A stretch of 35,353 nt of DNA from Mycogone perniciosa (Eukaryota > Ascomycota > Sordariomycetes > Hypocreales > Hypocreaceae). Below the pieces are notes generated by a model. It saw nothing but the letters and a program-made list of their open reading frames with translations. It was not told the DNA's origin and did not search any database. The stretch lies in the NCBI GenBank assembly GCA_025331125.1, contig JAOALB010000130.1:1-35353 (forward strand), read 5' to 3'. Within the stretch, counting starts at the first letter, position 1, and each line of letters starts with the position of its first letter. Below are positions 11,589-22,066 of the stretch, in pieces. A program made the translations under genes and the position numbers.

Positions 11589-11848
11589 ATGCAGGAGCCC
11601 TTAGTAGAGCTGATGATGGCGGGCATTATCGAGGAGATGGTCAGTGAGAACCTGCTCGAGGATTGTCTCGCTGAGTTTGAGGTCGACAAGGTGGTGGAGG
11701 ACATCCTCCAGGATCGCATGGCCACCACCGACAAGCTGCCCACCGCTCCGATCGCCCAAGAACCCGTCGCTGCAACCCCGAACAGGAAGAAGAAGAGGAG
11801 GAGATAATGGACCAGATGCGAAACGGGCTGGAAGCCTTGAGGAGTTAG
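11589..11848 (+). pseudogene. Possible gene relic: acidic protein fragment with a frameshift
   Basis: A frame open from 11464 shows coding-like composition from about 11589. It encodes an acidic helical segment (LVELMMAGIIEEMVSENL, then further Glu/Asp-rich helices) and ends at 11807 in a basic run (RKKKRRR). At the end of this run, near 11780-11800, another frame reads QEEEEEEIMDQMRNGLEALRS and stops at 11848. This continues the acidic, helical character much better than the basic tail. One base gained or lost near 11780 would join the two. I do not recognise the family and see no convincing continuation either side. It could equally be a real 72-residue basic-tailed protein or chance. Confidence 0.28.
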
Positions 11849-12334
11849 GCTCTTTGCCAGCCTTTGTCTGTCCTCAATATCAGTTGACCTTCCCAACGAA
11901 GTTGATCGTGACACCCTGCTGTCCTCCCGCTGCTGCTATTACTCGAGTTATACGTCGCCGGGTCCGGGAAGCTGTCCAACCGGCGTCCACGTGGGAGAAA
12001 ATATCACCGATCGGCGCCGGTAGAACGCCCGCAGCAGCACCCGGCTCTGGGTTTCTGAGGCCCGTTTCTGAGGCTCGTTGGCAGTTACTGTGGCAGCCAT
12101 GACCACGGCTGTACGGCGCCGTCCCATAGGTTCGCGGGTTGCTTCGACTTTGGCAAAATCTCTTTTGCGGGCTCCTATGAGCTTGACTCAATGAAACTAG
12201 CCCGGTGCATAAATTCGATGGGAGGGCCCAATTTAGAAAAACATGCCGAGTTCGAGCTCACAAGGTTACCTTTCGGTTGTGTAAATACATATGATTGCGC
12301 CTTATGTTAACCTTATAAATGTAGTAGAAAGCAA
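11849..12334. other. Non-coding, GC-rich then AT-rich stretch
   Basis: A GC-rich block (about 11900-12190) has overlapping frames on both strands with no recognisable domain. An AT-rich tail follows that should contain the 3' end of the dioxygenase transcript. A short direct repeat of GTTTCTGAGG sits near 12050-12075. Confidence 0.4.
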
Positions 12335-13434
12335 TCAAGGTTCTTGATCAAAGTCGTAGCTATTTCCAAAGCCTCTGTTCAGATACGTCTTCATCGCCTC
12401 TTCTGTGCTCACCCAATCCGCTGGTACCTCTAATCCTAGCTTGCCCTCCTTGTCAAGGCCCTCCAGCACCGGCTTCACATCCTCTCCAAGCTGCAGCCTC
12501 ATGCGATTCCTATACCAAGGGGCAAAGTGAATCATGGCGAGCATTACACGCACCTCATCCGTCGAATTCGGCATCCCCGCATGCCAAAGTCTCAAGTCTC
12601 TGACCACAATTGAACCTTTCTTAACGATAGGTTGGACTGGCGGACGAGTAGACTCGCGGTCGCGCAGGAGATTTTGTTTGATACGCCCACTAGCTCGCTC
12701 GCCGTGAACACCCTCTTGGGCGGATATGTCTGTTGTATGTGTGCCGAGCCAGAGCTCTGTGGAGCCGTTCTCGGGTGTCATTGCTACGAGAGGGATGTTG
12801 ACGACGAGAGCGAAGGGGTGCGATGGGTAGGCGAAATCAGCATCGGAGTGGACGGGTTGACGCTGGGGAGAGGCGCCTGGCAGGGGAGGCATGGCTGAGT
12901 TGGCTGAGCAGAAAGTCCATTTAGGACGAGGACCGAGGACAGCCGAGGTGATTTGTGTGGCGATTGGATCTGTACGAGAGGCGTCGTGTTAGTATGTAGG
13001 GATTGAAACATATATGTATCATCATTCACTCGAGTATAAGAGAGGGAATACTTGCTAGTGAAGATGGATGGGTAAAAGAACTCGGCAACAGGAGGCGCAT
13101 CTTGTTGCAAGTTCCCTTGGTTATAGTTGAATGGTCCTTTATCACCCATTGCCTGCAATACTCGTGCATCTTGGACCATCTTGGCGTTGAGGCGCTCGAT
13201 TTCGGCATGAGGGACAACGTCTTCAATCACCACGAGTCCATCTTGGTGAATGTGCCGCACAGCCTTTTCAAGATTGCGGGCATCAAGGGCAGCGCTCTCC
13301 ACCTCGTTTGGAGTTGCACGGACAACAGATGGCCAGTGATATCCAAGAGAGGATGATGCTGCTTTTGGTGCCGCGGCGAAGGTGGCCAGGGAGCGGCCCA
13401 TAAGACGAGGAGCTCCAACTCTAGCAGCCAGCAT
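12335..13434 (-). CDS. PhyH-family Fe(II)/2-oxoglutarate dioxygenase, two exons
   Basis: A phytanoyl-CoA dioxygenase-type enzyme of 337 residues. Exon 1 is 13434-13056 and exon 2 is 12969-12335. The only splice that keeps the frame uses a GC donor (GCAAGT) and a TACAG acceptor, an 86-nt intron (13055-12970) with a CTAAC branch site. It yields IFT-NPIATQITSAVLGP, a typical PhyH sequence. Iron ligands are visible: H167 and D169 in HSDAD, and H256 in LWHAGMP; R267 in DEVRVML is the likely 2-oxoglutarate anchor. The N-terminus (MLAARVGAPRLMGRSLATFAA) is basic, hydroxylated and lacks acids, suggesting mitochondrial import. I chose this ATG (context ACCATCATG) over one 22 codons upstream at 13500 for that reason. 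The substrate is unknown. A Zn2Cys6 regulator ends 168 bp upstream on the same strand and may control it. Confidence 0.88.
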
Positions 13435-13602
13435 GATGGTTACTTCACTAATTGGTGACTCGGGTGAAGAGAGAGAAGAAGAGAATGGAGGCTCGATCAT
13501 AAAAGACCGCTTCTTATAATTTGACAGGGCTGGTCACGAGCAGCAATAAATGATGCCATCACGAAACCCGAGCTCGGGTTATCCTTCCAGGATCCGTGAC
13601 GC

Positions 13603-15576
13603 CTATGAGCGCGAAGTGGGGGAATGACTCGGCTCCGTGAGTTCCCCCTCCGATGCTGCCCAAGATGATTTGAGGCTGACAATGAGGCGTTCAACGGGCC
13701 ATCCCACTGCTTTCTTGCATGCGTATAGTCGGCGAATGACTTCCTGTCTGGCGGGTTCGGCCCTGATGAATTTGCCGCCTGCAACGGGAATGACATTGTG
13801 AGTATCAATTGACATTGAGGATTCTTCTGGGTAAATAAAAGTGGCTTACAATAAGCAATAGGTCCGAACGTATTTACGATAACAGATGGTATGTTGGCTG
13901 TAAAGGCGATACCACAGATCTCGAGTGCATAAGCCTCAAGCAACTCTGCCCTTGTGAGCTCACCATCGACGTTATTGGGCTGTGGGAGGGTCCGGAGCTG
14001 TTCCGGGGTGGCAAAAATAGCAAGAATGGTTGACGATACGAGCAAATAATGCATTGCCGATGCTACTCATTGGTTTCCTCCGTCAGCGCAGGTTGCAGGC
14101 CGAGGATGGATCAAGAGTGAGGGAACATACCGTGAAAATCCTGGAGAAACCACCGTCGAGGCAGCTCCCCAGCCAACGACGACGTTACAGCTCGACAGCT
14201 TGAGTATGGCTTCACCTGTGGAGGAAGATCGTCAAGCCATTGCTGTATCATCGCGGCCAGTTTCGTCCATTCAGCCTCTGAGACCTGACGGCCAAAGGTC
14301 GCATTGATAATCTGGCCCAGGATCAGCGATATAGAGTGCAGCTGGTCCTTGTCAGTGAGCTTCGGGGCCGTTGCAACAGCCAGATCCATCTTAAGCGGAC
14401 ATCCTTCAAACAAGCTGAAGGTGATGTCCTCCCGGAGATAGTTCCAGAAGCCCGCCGCGAGGAGACTACCCGGCAGGCTGTCGGCGATGAGTCCTTCGCA
14501 TGAGGCCAAAGAGTGGGCGCCTTGGAGGTGTCGATTGGGGTCAACGTCCTCTGCCGATAGTCAGTCTCCCTGTGGACCCTCTCTTCATTCTCAAAACATA
14601 GCCCTGGTCCGATACTATCCGGCAGGCTGAGCATCAGGGAAACGTACCCGCGAGGATCTCGTAAGAGCGCAGCAAACATGCGGTTGCCAATGCAACGCCA
14701 CTTCTCAACAACTCACTCTTCTCATCTAATTGGATCAGCAATCGAACACAGTAACCGTGGTAGAACTCCGCCACCTCGCCCGCGACCTTTGATCCCGTCG
14801 TCTGGTTCACATGAATCGCTGACAACGCTACAATGGCACTGAAGAGCAGCGGCTCATCGAGAGCCTTCTCGGGCACGGCGGTGGCGAACTGCCGCGAGGC
14901 ATCGTTCAGGTCGTACCACTTGGCAGGCTCGCAGATGTAATTGTGGAAGTAAGAAGCCACGTCTACTAGCTCTAGAGCCTCGCGCGGGTTTTCTGGGTAC
15001 GGGCATCGCGTTGTCCGGCTGGCTGTTCCTGAAGGGAAGGTGAGTTACTACCGGGGAATAGGAGTTTTGGTGGGAGACGGCGCCTAGAACCGTCGAGAGC
15101 GAGATGATGCCATCTTGGCATAGCATACCTCTTCCGGCACCGCTGCTGGATGGGTGAGAATACGCGAGGAACCTATTCGAGGCTTGCTGGGGGCGTGCGC
15201 AGTATCGTCCACTCTTCAGGCACTGCCCACATATCGGGGTAGTAGATTCATCGCCTGCAACATGTCAGTGGGCATCGTGTACGACACGAGAAGCAATATA
15301 TTGGGAATACACGGGATCCCCGAGCTAATACGAAGTAGTATTGGGTAATATTAATCTCAATTGGAGTCGAGTGTCACGCACACTTGATCTTGCGCTGCCT
15401 GCATGTATCGCTACGATCCACAAGCGCGCACGCGAGGCGTCATGTTAGTCGTGAACAAACCGGCCATATTATGCGGACCAACTATTCACCCACCAGGCTT
15501 TTTGCTCGTGGTTAACAAATGACTCGAGGATAATACCAGACAACCACTCACCTGCTCTGTTCAACGCACGGGGCAT
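13603..15576 (-). CDS. Zn2Cys6 transcription factor with fungal TF domain, seven exons
   Basis: Reconstructed as 458 residues. Exons: 15576-15545, 15410-15382, 15254-15129, 15028-14648, 14550-14131, 14062-13850, 13778-13603. All introns have GT-AG ends and every junction keeps frame. Residues 10-39 form a complete zinc cluster, C11-x2-C14-x6-C21-x7-C29-x2-C32-x6-C39, spread over exons 1-3; exon 2 is only 29 nt. Residues 60-458 match the regulatory domain of PF11951-type factors: YPENPREALELVDVASYF, then YEILAEDVDPNRHLQGAHSL, then FGPIAYCGKF and ACKKAVGWPVERL near the end. It should bind DNA as a nuclear regulator. The first donor (GTTGTC) is weak, and a perfect GTGAGT lies 7 nt earlier but leads to a stop. 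The weak point is exon 1; exons 3-7 are secure. Target genes are unknown; the adjacent PhyH dioxygenase is the nearest candidate. Confidence 0.82.
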
Positions 15577-15640
15577 TTTGCAGTGTGTTTGTCGGGTGGA
15601 ATACGGAATTGCCCGAGCTGAAGTCGAGGCCCTTGTCGCC

Positions 15641-15660
15641 TCTCCTCTCCTCTCCTCTCG
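15641..15660 (+). repeat. (TCTCC)4 tandem run
   Basis: Four units, the last ending in G instead of C, about 65 bp upstream of the transcription factor ATG; purine-rich on the coding strand. Confidence 0.75.
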
Positions 15661-18015
15661 GCGAGACGTGAGACTATCAAGAGACAGGCAAGCAAGCAAT
15701 CACGTCTTTCGCTGACCCGCTTTCTCGAGATGGAGAACGGCTCCCTGCGGGGTGAGAGATAATAGAGATACTAGAGATGGAGATAGAGTGAGAGAGGGGG
15801 ATCGGAGTAGGATCGGCGCCGCAGCACAAAGGCGTTAAGCTCAGCTTGCAGGACGGTAAGTTTGATCGATCTTCCCGGAACCCCCGCTGCTGAGATTTCA
15901 AGGAACCCGAGCCTGTGCCGCCTCTTCTAGCGGCGTTAGCCTGAACTAGAATCTGCAAAGAATTGCCGGAGCCAGGTCTCTTTCTGTCTAGATACCAGAT
16001 GGACCTTGTTTAATAGGAATCTAACCAACATATACAGGCTATCAACGACTAACAATAGACACAAAAAACAAGTCTCAATCCCATTGTCTGCTTACGGTGC
16101 ACTGCCAAGGTCCGCACTGCAGTCACCCATGCACCAGGGATTGATGACATGACAGGGCGTCAATCCTTTGTATGTACATACTACTCCGTATGCTGCCATG
16201 GCAGCTGAAAGGCATCATTGCGGATTTCGTGTCACCAACAGTTGCCCAAAAGGCAAACAGAAGCAGGGCATTTGCCAATATGTTGTTATCTCGCATCTTT
16301 TAGGCAGCTTCTGTTTTGGGAAATGTGGCATCTTCGACGATAGTACGAATAACCACTGCCGCCCTTTGCCTTCGGACAAGTTGCCGAGCCGCTAGAATCG
16401 TCCTTCATGCGGAGAATGGGGGGCGATATTACGAGAGACAAATATGGAGGGTAATATCCATTAGCATCTCCTTCTGTACTCCGTACAGCCTCGAGTGTTG
16501 GTCGCGTTGGTGATCATGGCGGACGATCCGGCAGCCAACCGATCCGGAACCGAAAAATTGGGGACGAGTTACTTTACATCGTGCCCAGCTTAAATGATGG
16601 GCCATTGTACCAGTTTCTCGGATCTTTCAATGCTATGAGTCCCCGCCACCAGTTCTTGTCGGCGATAGCTCAAGCTATATCTGGCTTGCGTGGAGATCGA
16701 TCAGCCTAACGTCCATGGTTTGAAGGTTATCCAGTACGCTTTTTCGGTAGGCAAGACCGGAAAATAGAGTGATGTGAGGACAGAGTGTGAGTGGATTTGT
16801 CTTGAGGACACGCAAGTCTAGTAGGTGCCGAATCACCCATCACACACCATTCAAAAAGGTCCCCCATGTGTGTATGTGTGTGATATCAATCGGCCAATCC
16901 AATGGCGTTCGAGAACTGTAAAAGTCACCGGTGATAATAGCATCGTACCATTATGGAGCACATGTCCGCGGACGCCTCCTCCGCATTCCGGCGCTTTCTA
17001 TTATCGCTACACCTATGCAAAGTCTCTTCCTGTAAATTGATACTGGTTATGATAACTAATAGATATAATCTACCTCGTGTAAGTACCCTACCCCTAATAT
17101 TACTTCTCGCCCTTCCACAGCGTTCCATTGCATCCCTCAGCTGCCCCCACTGTTACACCAATTAAGAATTGTGAATCCACAGAGCACGTCAATGACAGAC
17201 ATATGAATCGGGAAGGCGGCCAGGCCGATCGGCGCGACGCATCTTTATCGGGAAGTTCATCTCCGTTTTGCCCCCGAGAGCCTATGAGGAGTGAGGCGAT
17301 ATGGTCGTGATGGCGCCACCAAAGCCACCCTGTACACCTGCACCATCTAGTATAACGTCTAAATACAACCTTAATTCCCTGAGGGGGGGCTCAGTTGGAG
17401 GGACTTTTGGGAGATAGATACAGTGAGTAGGTCGAGATGCAAGCGCAAATGCTTCTCAAGACACCCTCCTCAGACATATACCTTTATCGAAGTGGTGTGG
17501 AGGCAATCAACCCAACCGAGAGAAACGACGCCGGAACTGTTGCCCAGTGGCTGTTATTACCCAAGAATAATACATACAACCATTATCAATCAATAAGCCG
17601 CCCATCCCACAGGCGAGAAGTGGGTGGACGGTTACCGAGAGAACATCTACGGCATATCCTCAATGCCGACCGAATCCCGTCGGGCCATTGATTTCGGACC
17701 CGACGAGTATCAAGTACGAATTGCAGACGGCTCTTGTTATCGGAGTTCGATGTCGGTGATAGTCGGTCGAGCCGGCAAGTTCCTGTGTCGTTATCTCCAA
17801 TGGTTTGAAGCCCCTCTACTACTATCATCTCATTCTCCCATGCGAGCATATCATATCGCGTCAGGCGTCCGCAGCGTTACAACGCTCCGGCCGATCAAAC
17901 TGGATCCAGCCAAGGCCTATTCCCCCGCAGTTCAAAGATATGGCTCGCGGCGCGGCATTGCTGCCAAGCATATCCTGGGCCCCTATGAGGTGTGAGGCGC
18001 GATTCGGGGCAAGAT

Positions 18016-18048
18016 GGCACAAGGACAAGGCACAAGGACAAGGCACAG
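18016..18048 (+). repeat. Short tandem repeat (GGCACAAGGACAA)
   Basis: Two full 13-nt copies and the start of a third, diverging copy. Confidence 0.7.
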
Positions 18049-18593
18049 GAACAAGTGCTGGAACAACGACCCCAGCCATAATACAGACCTACACATACAC
18101 ACACACTCCCATAGCCACACGCCGTTCTCTAGTCATATCATATCGCCAATAGGAAGTACTATTGGTAGTACCAGGGGGTATGACAGTAGATGGCCGAGAC
18201 ATACACACATGAAGTCGTCCTCACCCAGTCAAGTCTGTGTCTATCCGCATCAAACGGGGCTTTCTCGTACAAGGCAACAGAGTAGTATCGCCATTTGTGC
18301 CGCCAAGAATCCTACTCTCTTGCACTTTTGTGTTGATCTTTTTCTGTACCAGCCTTGGCGCCAATAGAACCGTCGAAGGTCCATGTCAACTTCCTCAAAC
18401 CATCATGGTTCACCCCCTCATCGCTGTTCGGGACGGAGATCCAGCGTTGCAATGCCGAGTTTACTTACTCATAGCTGCCGCACTAGGAAAGGCCATGGGT
18501 AGCGTCGAGAAGGAGACTCTCGTCAAAGGCTCCATGGGGTTCATCGTGGACCCGATCCGATATCAGACAGTCCTTTTAGTGGAGGTCGAGAAG

Positions 18594-18602
18594 GATAAAT
18601 AG
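18594..18602 (+). promoter_or_regulatory. TATA-like element of the subtilase gene
   Basis: GATAAATAG lies 160 bp upstream of the protease ATG and is followed by a pyrimidine-rich leader, consistent with a core promoter. Confidence 0.4.
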
Positions 18603-18753
18603 AGGCCTTCATCGCCCTCGAAACTGGATTTCTTTCCTCCTCATCCTTGGATCATCAGCCCAAGCCTCAGTCTTCAGATCACATCCAGCTTCCAAAGCCT
18701 CTTCAGAGCCAAACAATTCTCTTCTTCTCTTCTCAAGAAAGAAATCATCCAAA

Positions 18754-20116
18754 ATGCGGTTGTCTGTCCTCCTCTCCATCCTTCCCCTGGTGCTGGCTGC
18801 CCCAGCTACCGAGAAGCGCTCCGAGCCTGCTCCTCTTCTCACCCCTCGCGGCGACCACGCTGGCATCATCCCTGGCAAGTATATTGTCAAGTTCAAGGAT
18901 GGCAGCTCCCTCCAGGCTGTCGATGAGGCCGTCAACGCTCTCGTCTCTGGTGCTGAGCACGTCTTCCACGATGCCTTCAACGGCTTCTCTGGCAAGCTGG
19001 ACAAGGACACCCTTGAGGCTCTGCGAAACCACCCTGATGTGAGTATCGAAGGCGAGGGTCGAAAGAACTGAGTAAAAGCGCTGACAACTCGCTCAGGTCG
19101 ATTTCATCGAGCAGGACGTCATCGTCAAGCTGAATGCCTTCACTTCCCAGCCTGGTGCTCCTTGGGGCTTGGGCCGTATCTCCCGACGCGCCGCTGGAAG
19201 CACCACCTATGTGTACGATGACAGCGCTGGTGTGGGCACCTGCTCCTATGTCATTGACACTGGTGTTGATGCTAATCACGCTGTACGTGAAGATAATCCG
19301 AGATGAAGCATCGGGGCCTTTTGAACTAACCACATTATCTCAATAGCAATTCGGAGGCCGTGCCATTCAGGCCATCTCCTACATCCCTGGCCAGAACACT
19401 GATGGCAACGGCCACGGCACCCATGTTGCCGGCACCATTGGCAGCCAGGCGTATGGTGTTGCTAAGAGGACCACCATCATCGGTGTCAAGGTTCTCGACA
19501 ACGCTGGCAGCGGCTCATACTCTGGTGTCATTGCTGGTATCGACTGGGTCGCTGGGGACGCCAGAACCCGAAACTGCCCCAAGGGTGCCGTTGCCAACAT
19601 GTCCCTAGGTGGTGGCTACTCGGCTGCTGTCAACCAGGCCGCTGCTGCTTTGGTCGCCAGCAACGTCTTCCTGGCCGTCGCTGCTGGCAACAGCAATGTC
19701 GATGCTCGCAACACCTCGCCCGCCTCAGAGCCCACCGTCTGCACTGTCGGCTCTACCACTTCCACTGACGGCCGTTCTTCGTTCTCCAACTACGGCCCAG
19801 TCGTCGATATCTTTGCCCCTGGCACTTCCATCCTTTCCACCTGGCCCGGCGGTGGCTCTGTAAGTCTTCCCCCCTCCCTGAGTTGGGATCTTGTTGATGC
19901 TGACTCTCTCTCTCTTCTTAGAACTCCATCTCCGGCACCTCAATGGCCTCTCCCCACGTGGCCGGTCTCGGTGCCTACCTCGCCAGTCTTGAGGGCTTCC
20001 CCGGTGCCCAGGCTCTGTGCGCACGCATCCAGGCTCTCTCCACCAAGAATGTCCTCACCGGCATCCCCGCCGGCACTGTCAACTACCTTGCCTTCAACGG
20101 CAACCCCTCTGGTTAA
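18754..20116 (+). CDS. Secreted subtilisin-like serine protease (proteinase K type, S8A), four exons
   Basis: A 392-residue prepro-protease. Exons are 18754-19038, 19097-19282, 19347-19859 and 19922-20116. The three introns (58, 64 and 62 nt) are all phase 0 with GTGAGT, GTACGT and GTAAGT donors. Residues 1-15 form a signal peptide. An I9 inhibitor propeptide spans about 40-105 (GKYIVKFKD to HPDVDFIEQD). The mature enzyme begins near 109, before GAPWGLGRIS. The catalytic triad is D149 (VIDTGVD), H180 (GHGTHVAGT) and S335 (GTSMASPHVAG); the oxyanion Asn is in AAGNSN. Family members degrade extracellular protein and, in pathogens and mycoparasites, host cuticle or cell-wall protein. Which role applies here cannot be told. 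Third-position C bias and the CT-rich leader suggest strong expression. Confidence 0.95.
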
Positions 20117-21037
20117 GCGAACTGGATGATGAATGGAAAATATGGTATATAGGGGAACACCGGGATCGAGTGAGGATAGCTTGCGATCTTGGATTGAACA
20201 TTCTTAACAAACGTATATATACGATTCTTTTCTATGTGAATTGAGACACGCGACTTGGAAGTCGCTTTTTATGGAGAAAAATCTTTGTAATTGTTCCTAT
20301 TTGCGTGATTGTGAGGCTTATAAGCAGTCAGGCTTGTCTGCCAAGATAGCACCTGTTACAATGCCATTCGGACTCTTATCAGATGCCCGATGAGGGGAAA
20401 GCTCATCAGCTGAGCATTGGGCGATACGCCTCTTTGAAGAGGTGGCATCCATAACAGCTTGAGCGTTGCACGTAACGTAGCCGTATTGGTGGTGGTATAT
20501 TCCTAGTAGACCATCGTGGCCTCTTCGCCGTCTTGACGCTACCATTGGCATGTGCTGGAGACAACGACTTGGCTAGTCTTCGGACGCTCCCTTTTGTCTG
20601 GTGAGGAGGTTCGAGATTTGAGAAAGTCTCCCACGTCATGGTTGAATCAATGGCGCTATGGCTTACTAAACTGGATGACTACGTTTCACAGCAAGCTTAA
20701 CTAGCAAGGTTCATGAATCCACAATCGTGGTCAATTGAAGGGCGTGATGTCTAAACTTGGAGTTGTTATAAGCAACAAGGGTGGCAATTATCAAGCAATT
20801 GTAATCCGAGTGCGAGAAATAGAGAACGTCATGGATTCATCAGAAATTCCAAATAAAACAGCTTGCGATGTCTATATATCTAGACATCCCTCTGTATAAT
20901 ATACCGACATTCTCATGTCATTCAAAGTGTGTGCGAAAAATTAGTTCAACTTCTTCACTCTTCTGACTTGTCCACAGACCACGAATATCAACCACTCTGA
21001 ACTGCGTTTCAGACATCAAATCTCAACAACACCAAAC
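20117..21037. other. Non-coding region between protease and tRNA
   Basis: Contains the protease 3' region and a hairpin with a T run (20250-20270). Two overlapping short minus frames (20318-20639) have no domain. From about 20700 the sequence is AT-rich. Confidence 0.45.
20250..20270 (+). other. Hairpin followed by T5
   Basis: GCGACTT and AAGTCGC form a perfect 7-bp stem around GG, directly followed by TTTTT, about 134 bp after the protease stop. It resembles a simple terminator, but no RNA gene that would use it is evident. Confidence 0.5.
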
Positions 21038-21122
21038 GCCGCAGTCGTCTAGGGGTAAGGACACCAGTTTGTGGTCCATCTGCGAAACACTGGAAACCGA
21101 GGTTCGAGTCCTCGCTGTGGCA
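21038..21122 (+). tRNA. tRNA-His (anticodon GTG) with 13-nt intron
   Basis: The acceptor stem GCCGCAG pairs with CTGTGGC and A73 follows. The D stem is GTCT/GGAC, the anticodon stem CCAGT/ACTGG, and the T arm CGAGG-TTCGAGT-CCTCG. Anticodon GTG is at 21071-21073. A 13-nt intron (21075-21087) sits between positions 37 and 38, the canonical site for tRNA endonuclease. The mature length is 72 nt before the enzymatic addition of G-1 and CCA. A T9 Pol III terminator follows. Confidence 0.95.
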
Positions 21123-21125
21123 CCA

Positions 21126-21134
21126 TTTTTTTTT
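21126..21134 (+). terminator. Pol III terminator (T9) of tRNA-His
   Basis: Nine consecutive T residues begin 4 nt after the discriminator base of the tRNA. Confidence 0.85.
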
Positions 21135-21190
21135 GAAGAATTTTTTGCTAACTAGTCATAGCATATAAAACGATCAAACCCATCTCCACA

Positions 21191-22066
21191 ATGGCTATCA
21201 TCACCAAGACATCCCACATTGAAGCCGATGGCAACAAAGTCTTCTATCGCGAAGCTGGGCCTTCTGATGCAACTGCACCAACTATTCTCCTTCTTCATGG
21301 GTTCCCATCTTCTTCGCATCAATTCCGTAACTTGATCCCTCTTCTTGCTGGAAAGGGATACCGCGTAATTGCTCCTGATCTTCCCGGATTTGGCTTCACC
21401 ACAGTGCCAGACAACTATGTCTACACCTTTGACAATCTCGCTGTCACGATCGAGGCATTCGTGGCTGCATTGAAGCTTGACAAATTCGCCCTTTTCGTCT
21501 TTGACTACGGCGCACCTGTTGGGTTTCGACTTGCCCTCAAGCACTCTGAGAAGGTCCTCGCCATTGTGACCCAGAATGGCAACGCATACGAAGAGGGTCT
21601 TGGAGCCGATTTCTTCGCACCAATCCGCCAATACTGGGCATCAGGTGCCAAGGAAGACCGTGACGCTCTCCGCGGAGCTCTCTCGCTCGGCGTCACGCAA
21701 TGGCAGTACACACACGGCGCTCCCAATGCTGATAAGATCCAGCCCGAGGCAATCCACCTCGACCAGGCCCTTCTGGAGCGCAATCCGGAGGTCCAGTTGG
21801 ACCTGTTTTACGACTACCGCAACAATCTGGGGCTTTATCCCAAGATTCACGAGTATTTGCGCTCGTCAAAGGTCCCTGTGTTGGCAATCTGGGGAAAGAA
21901 TGATACCGTTTTCGTATCCGCTGGTGCGGAGGCGTTTAACAGGGATGTGGAGAAGTTTGAGCTGAAGTTGTTGGATGCGGGACATTTCGCGATTGAGACG
22001 AATGAGCAGGAGTTTGCAGAGTCGATGGATGCATTCTTCAACAAGTTTACTGTCTTTGCTAATTAA
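21191..22066 (+). CDS. Alpha/beta hydrolase with Asp nucleophile (epoxide hydrolase/dehalogenase-like)
   Basis: Single exon, 291 residues, cytosolic, with no signal peptide. The fold is clear: the oxyanion motif HGFPSSSHQF (36-45), APDLPGFGFT (61-70), the nucleophile elbow FDYGAPVGF with D105 at the position of the usual Ser, the acid D238 in WGKNDTVF, and the base H265 in DAGHFAIET. An Asp nucleophile is characteristic of epoxide hydrolases and haloalkane dehalogenases, which form a covalent ester intermediate; Ser would indicate an esterase. The exact substrate is not inferable. The gene starts only 69 bp after the tRNA-His gene. A TATAAAA-type element lies about 22 bp upstream of the ATG, leaving almost no leader. 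A longer minus-strand frame covers part of the gene but is a shadow. Confidence 0.9.
   Translation: MAIITKTSHIEADGNKVFYREAGPSDATAPTILLLHGFPSSSHQFRNLIPLLAGKGYRVIAPDLPGFGFTTVPDNYVYTFDNLAVTIEAFVAALKLDKFALFVFDYGAPVGFRLALKHSEKVLAIVTQNGNAYEEGLGADFFAPIRQYWASGAKEDRDALRGALSLGVTQWQYTHGAPNADKIQPEAIHLDQALLERNPEVQLDLFYDYRNNLGLYPKIHEYLRSSKVPVLAIWGKNDTVFVSAGAEAFNRDVEKFELKLLDAGHFAIETNEQEFAESMDAFFNKFTVFAN

Larger units (their letters stand above)
15577..18753. other. 3.2-kb region without a supportable gene
   Basis: It separates the divergent transcription factor and protease genes, so both promoters lie here. It holds a TCTCC tandem run (15641-15660), two TACTCCGTA motifs (16182, 16477), an imperfect duplication (CCTATGAGG-A/T-GTGAGGCG near 17280 and 17982), and a tandem repeat near 18016. 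A 121-codon plus frame (18237-18602) has no recognisable domain and overlaps the protease promoter, so it is not called. Confidence 0.45.

Noticed and set aside
11880..12191. Overlapping GC-rich frames on both strands
   Set aside because: Both strands are open because of base composition; neither shows a domain.
12335..15576. Secondary-metabolite cluster built on the dioxygenase and the Zn2Cys6 factor
   Set aside because: No synthase, P450 or tailoring enzyme group is adjacent; two genes are not enough.
18237..18602. 121-codon plus-strand frame before the protease
   Set aside because: No family resemblance, and it ends at the probable TATA box of the protease gene.
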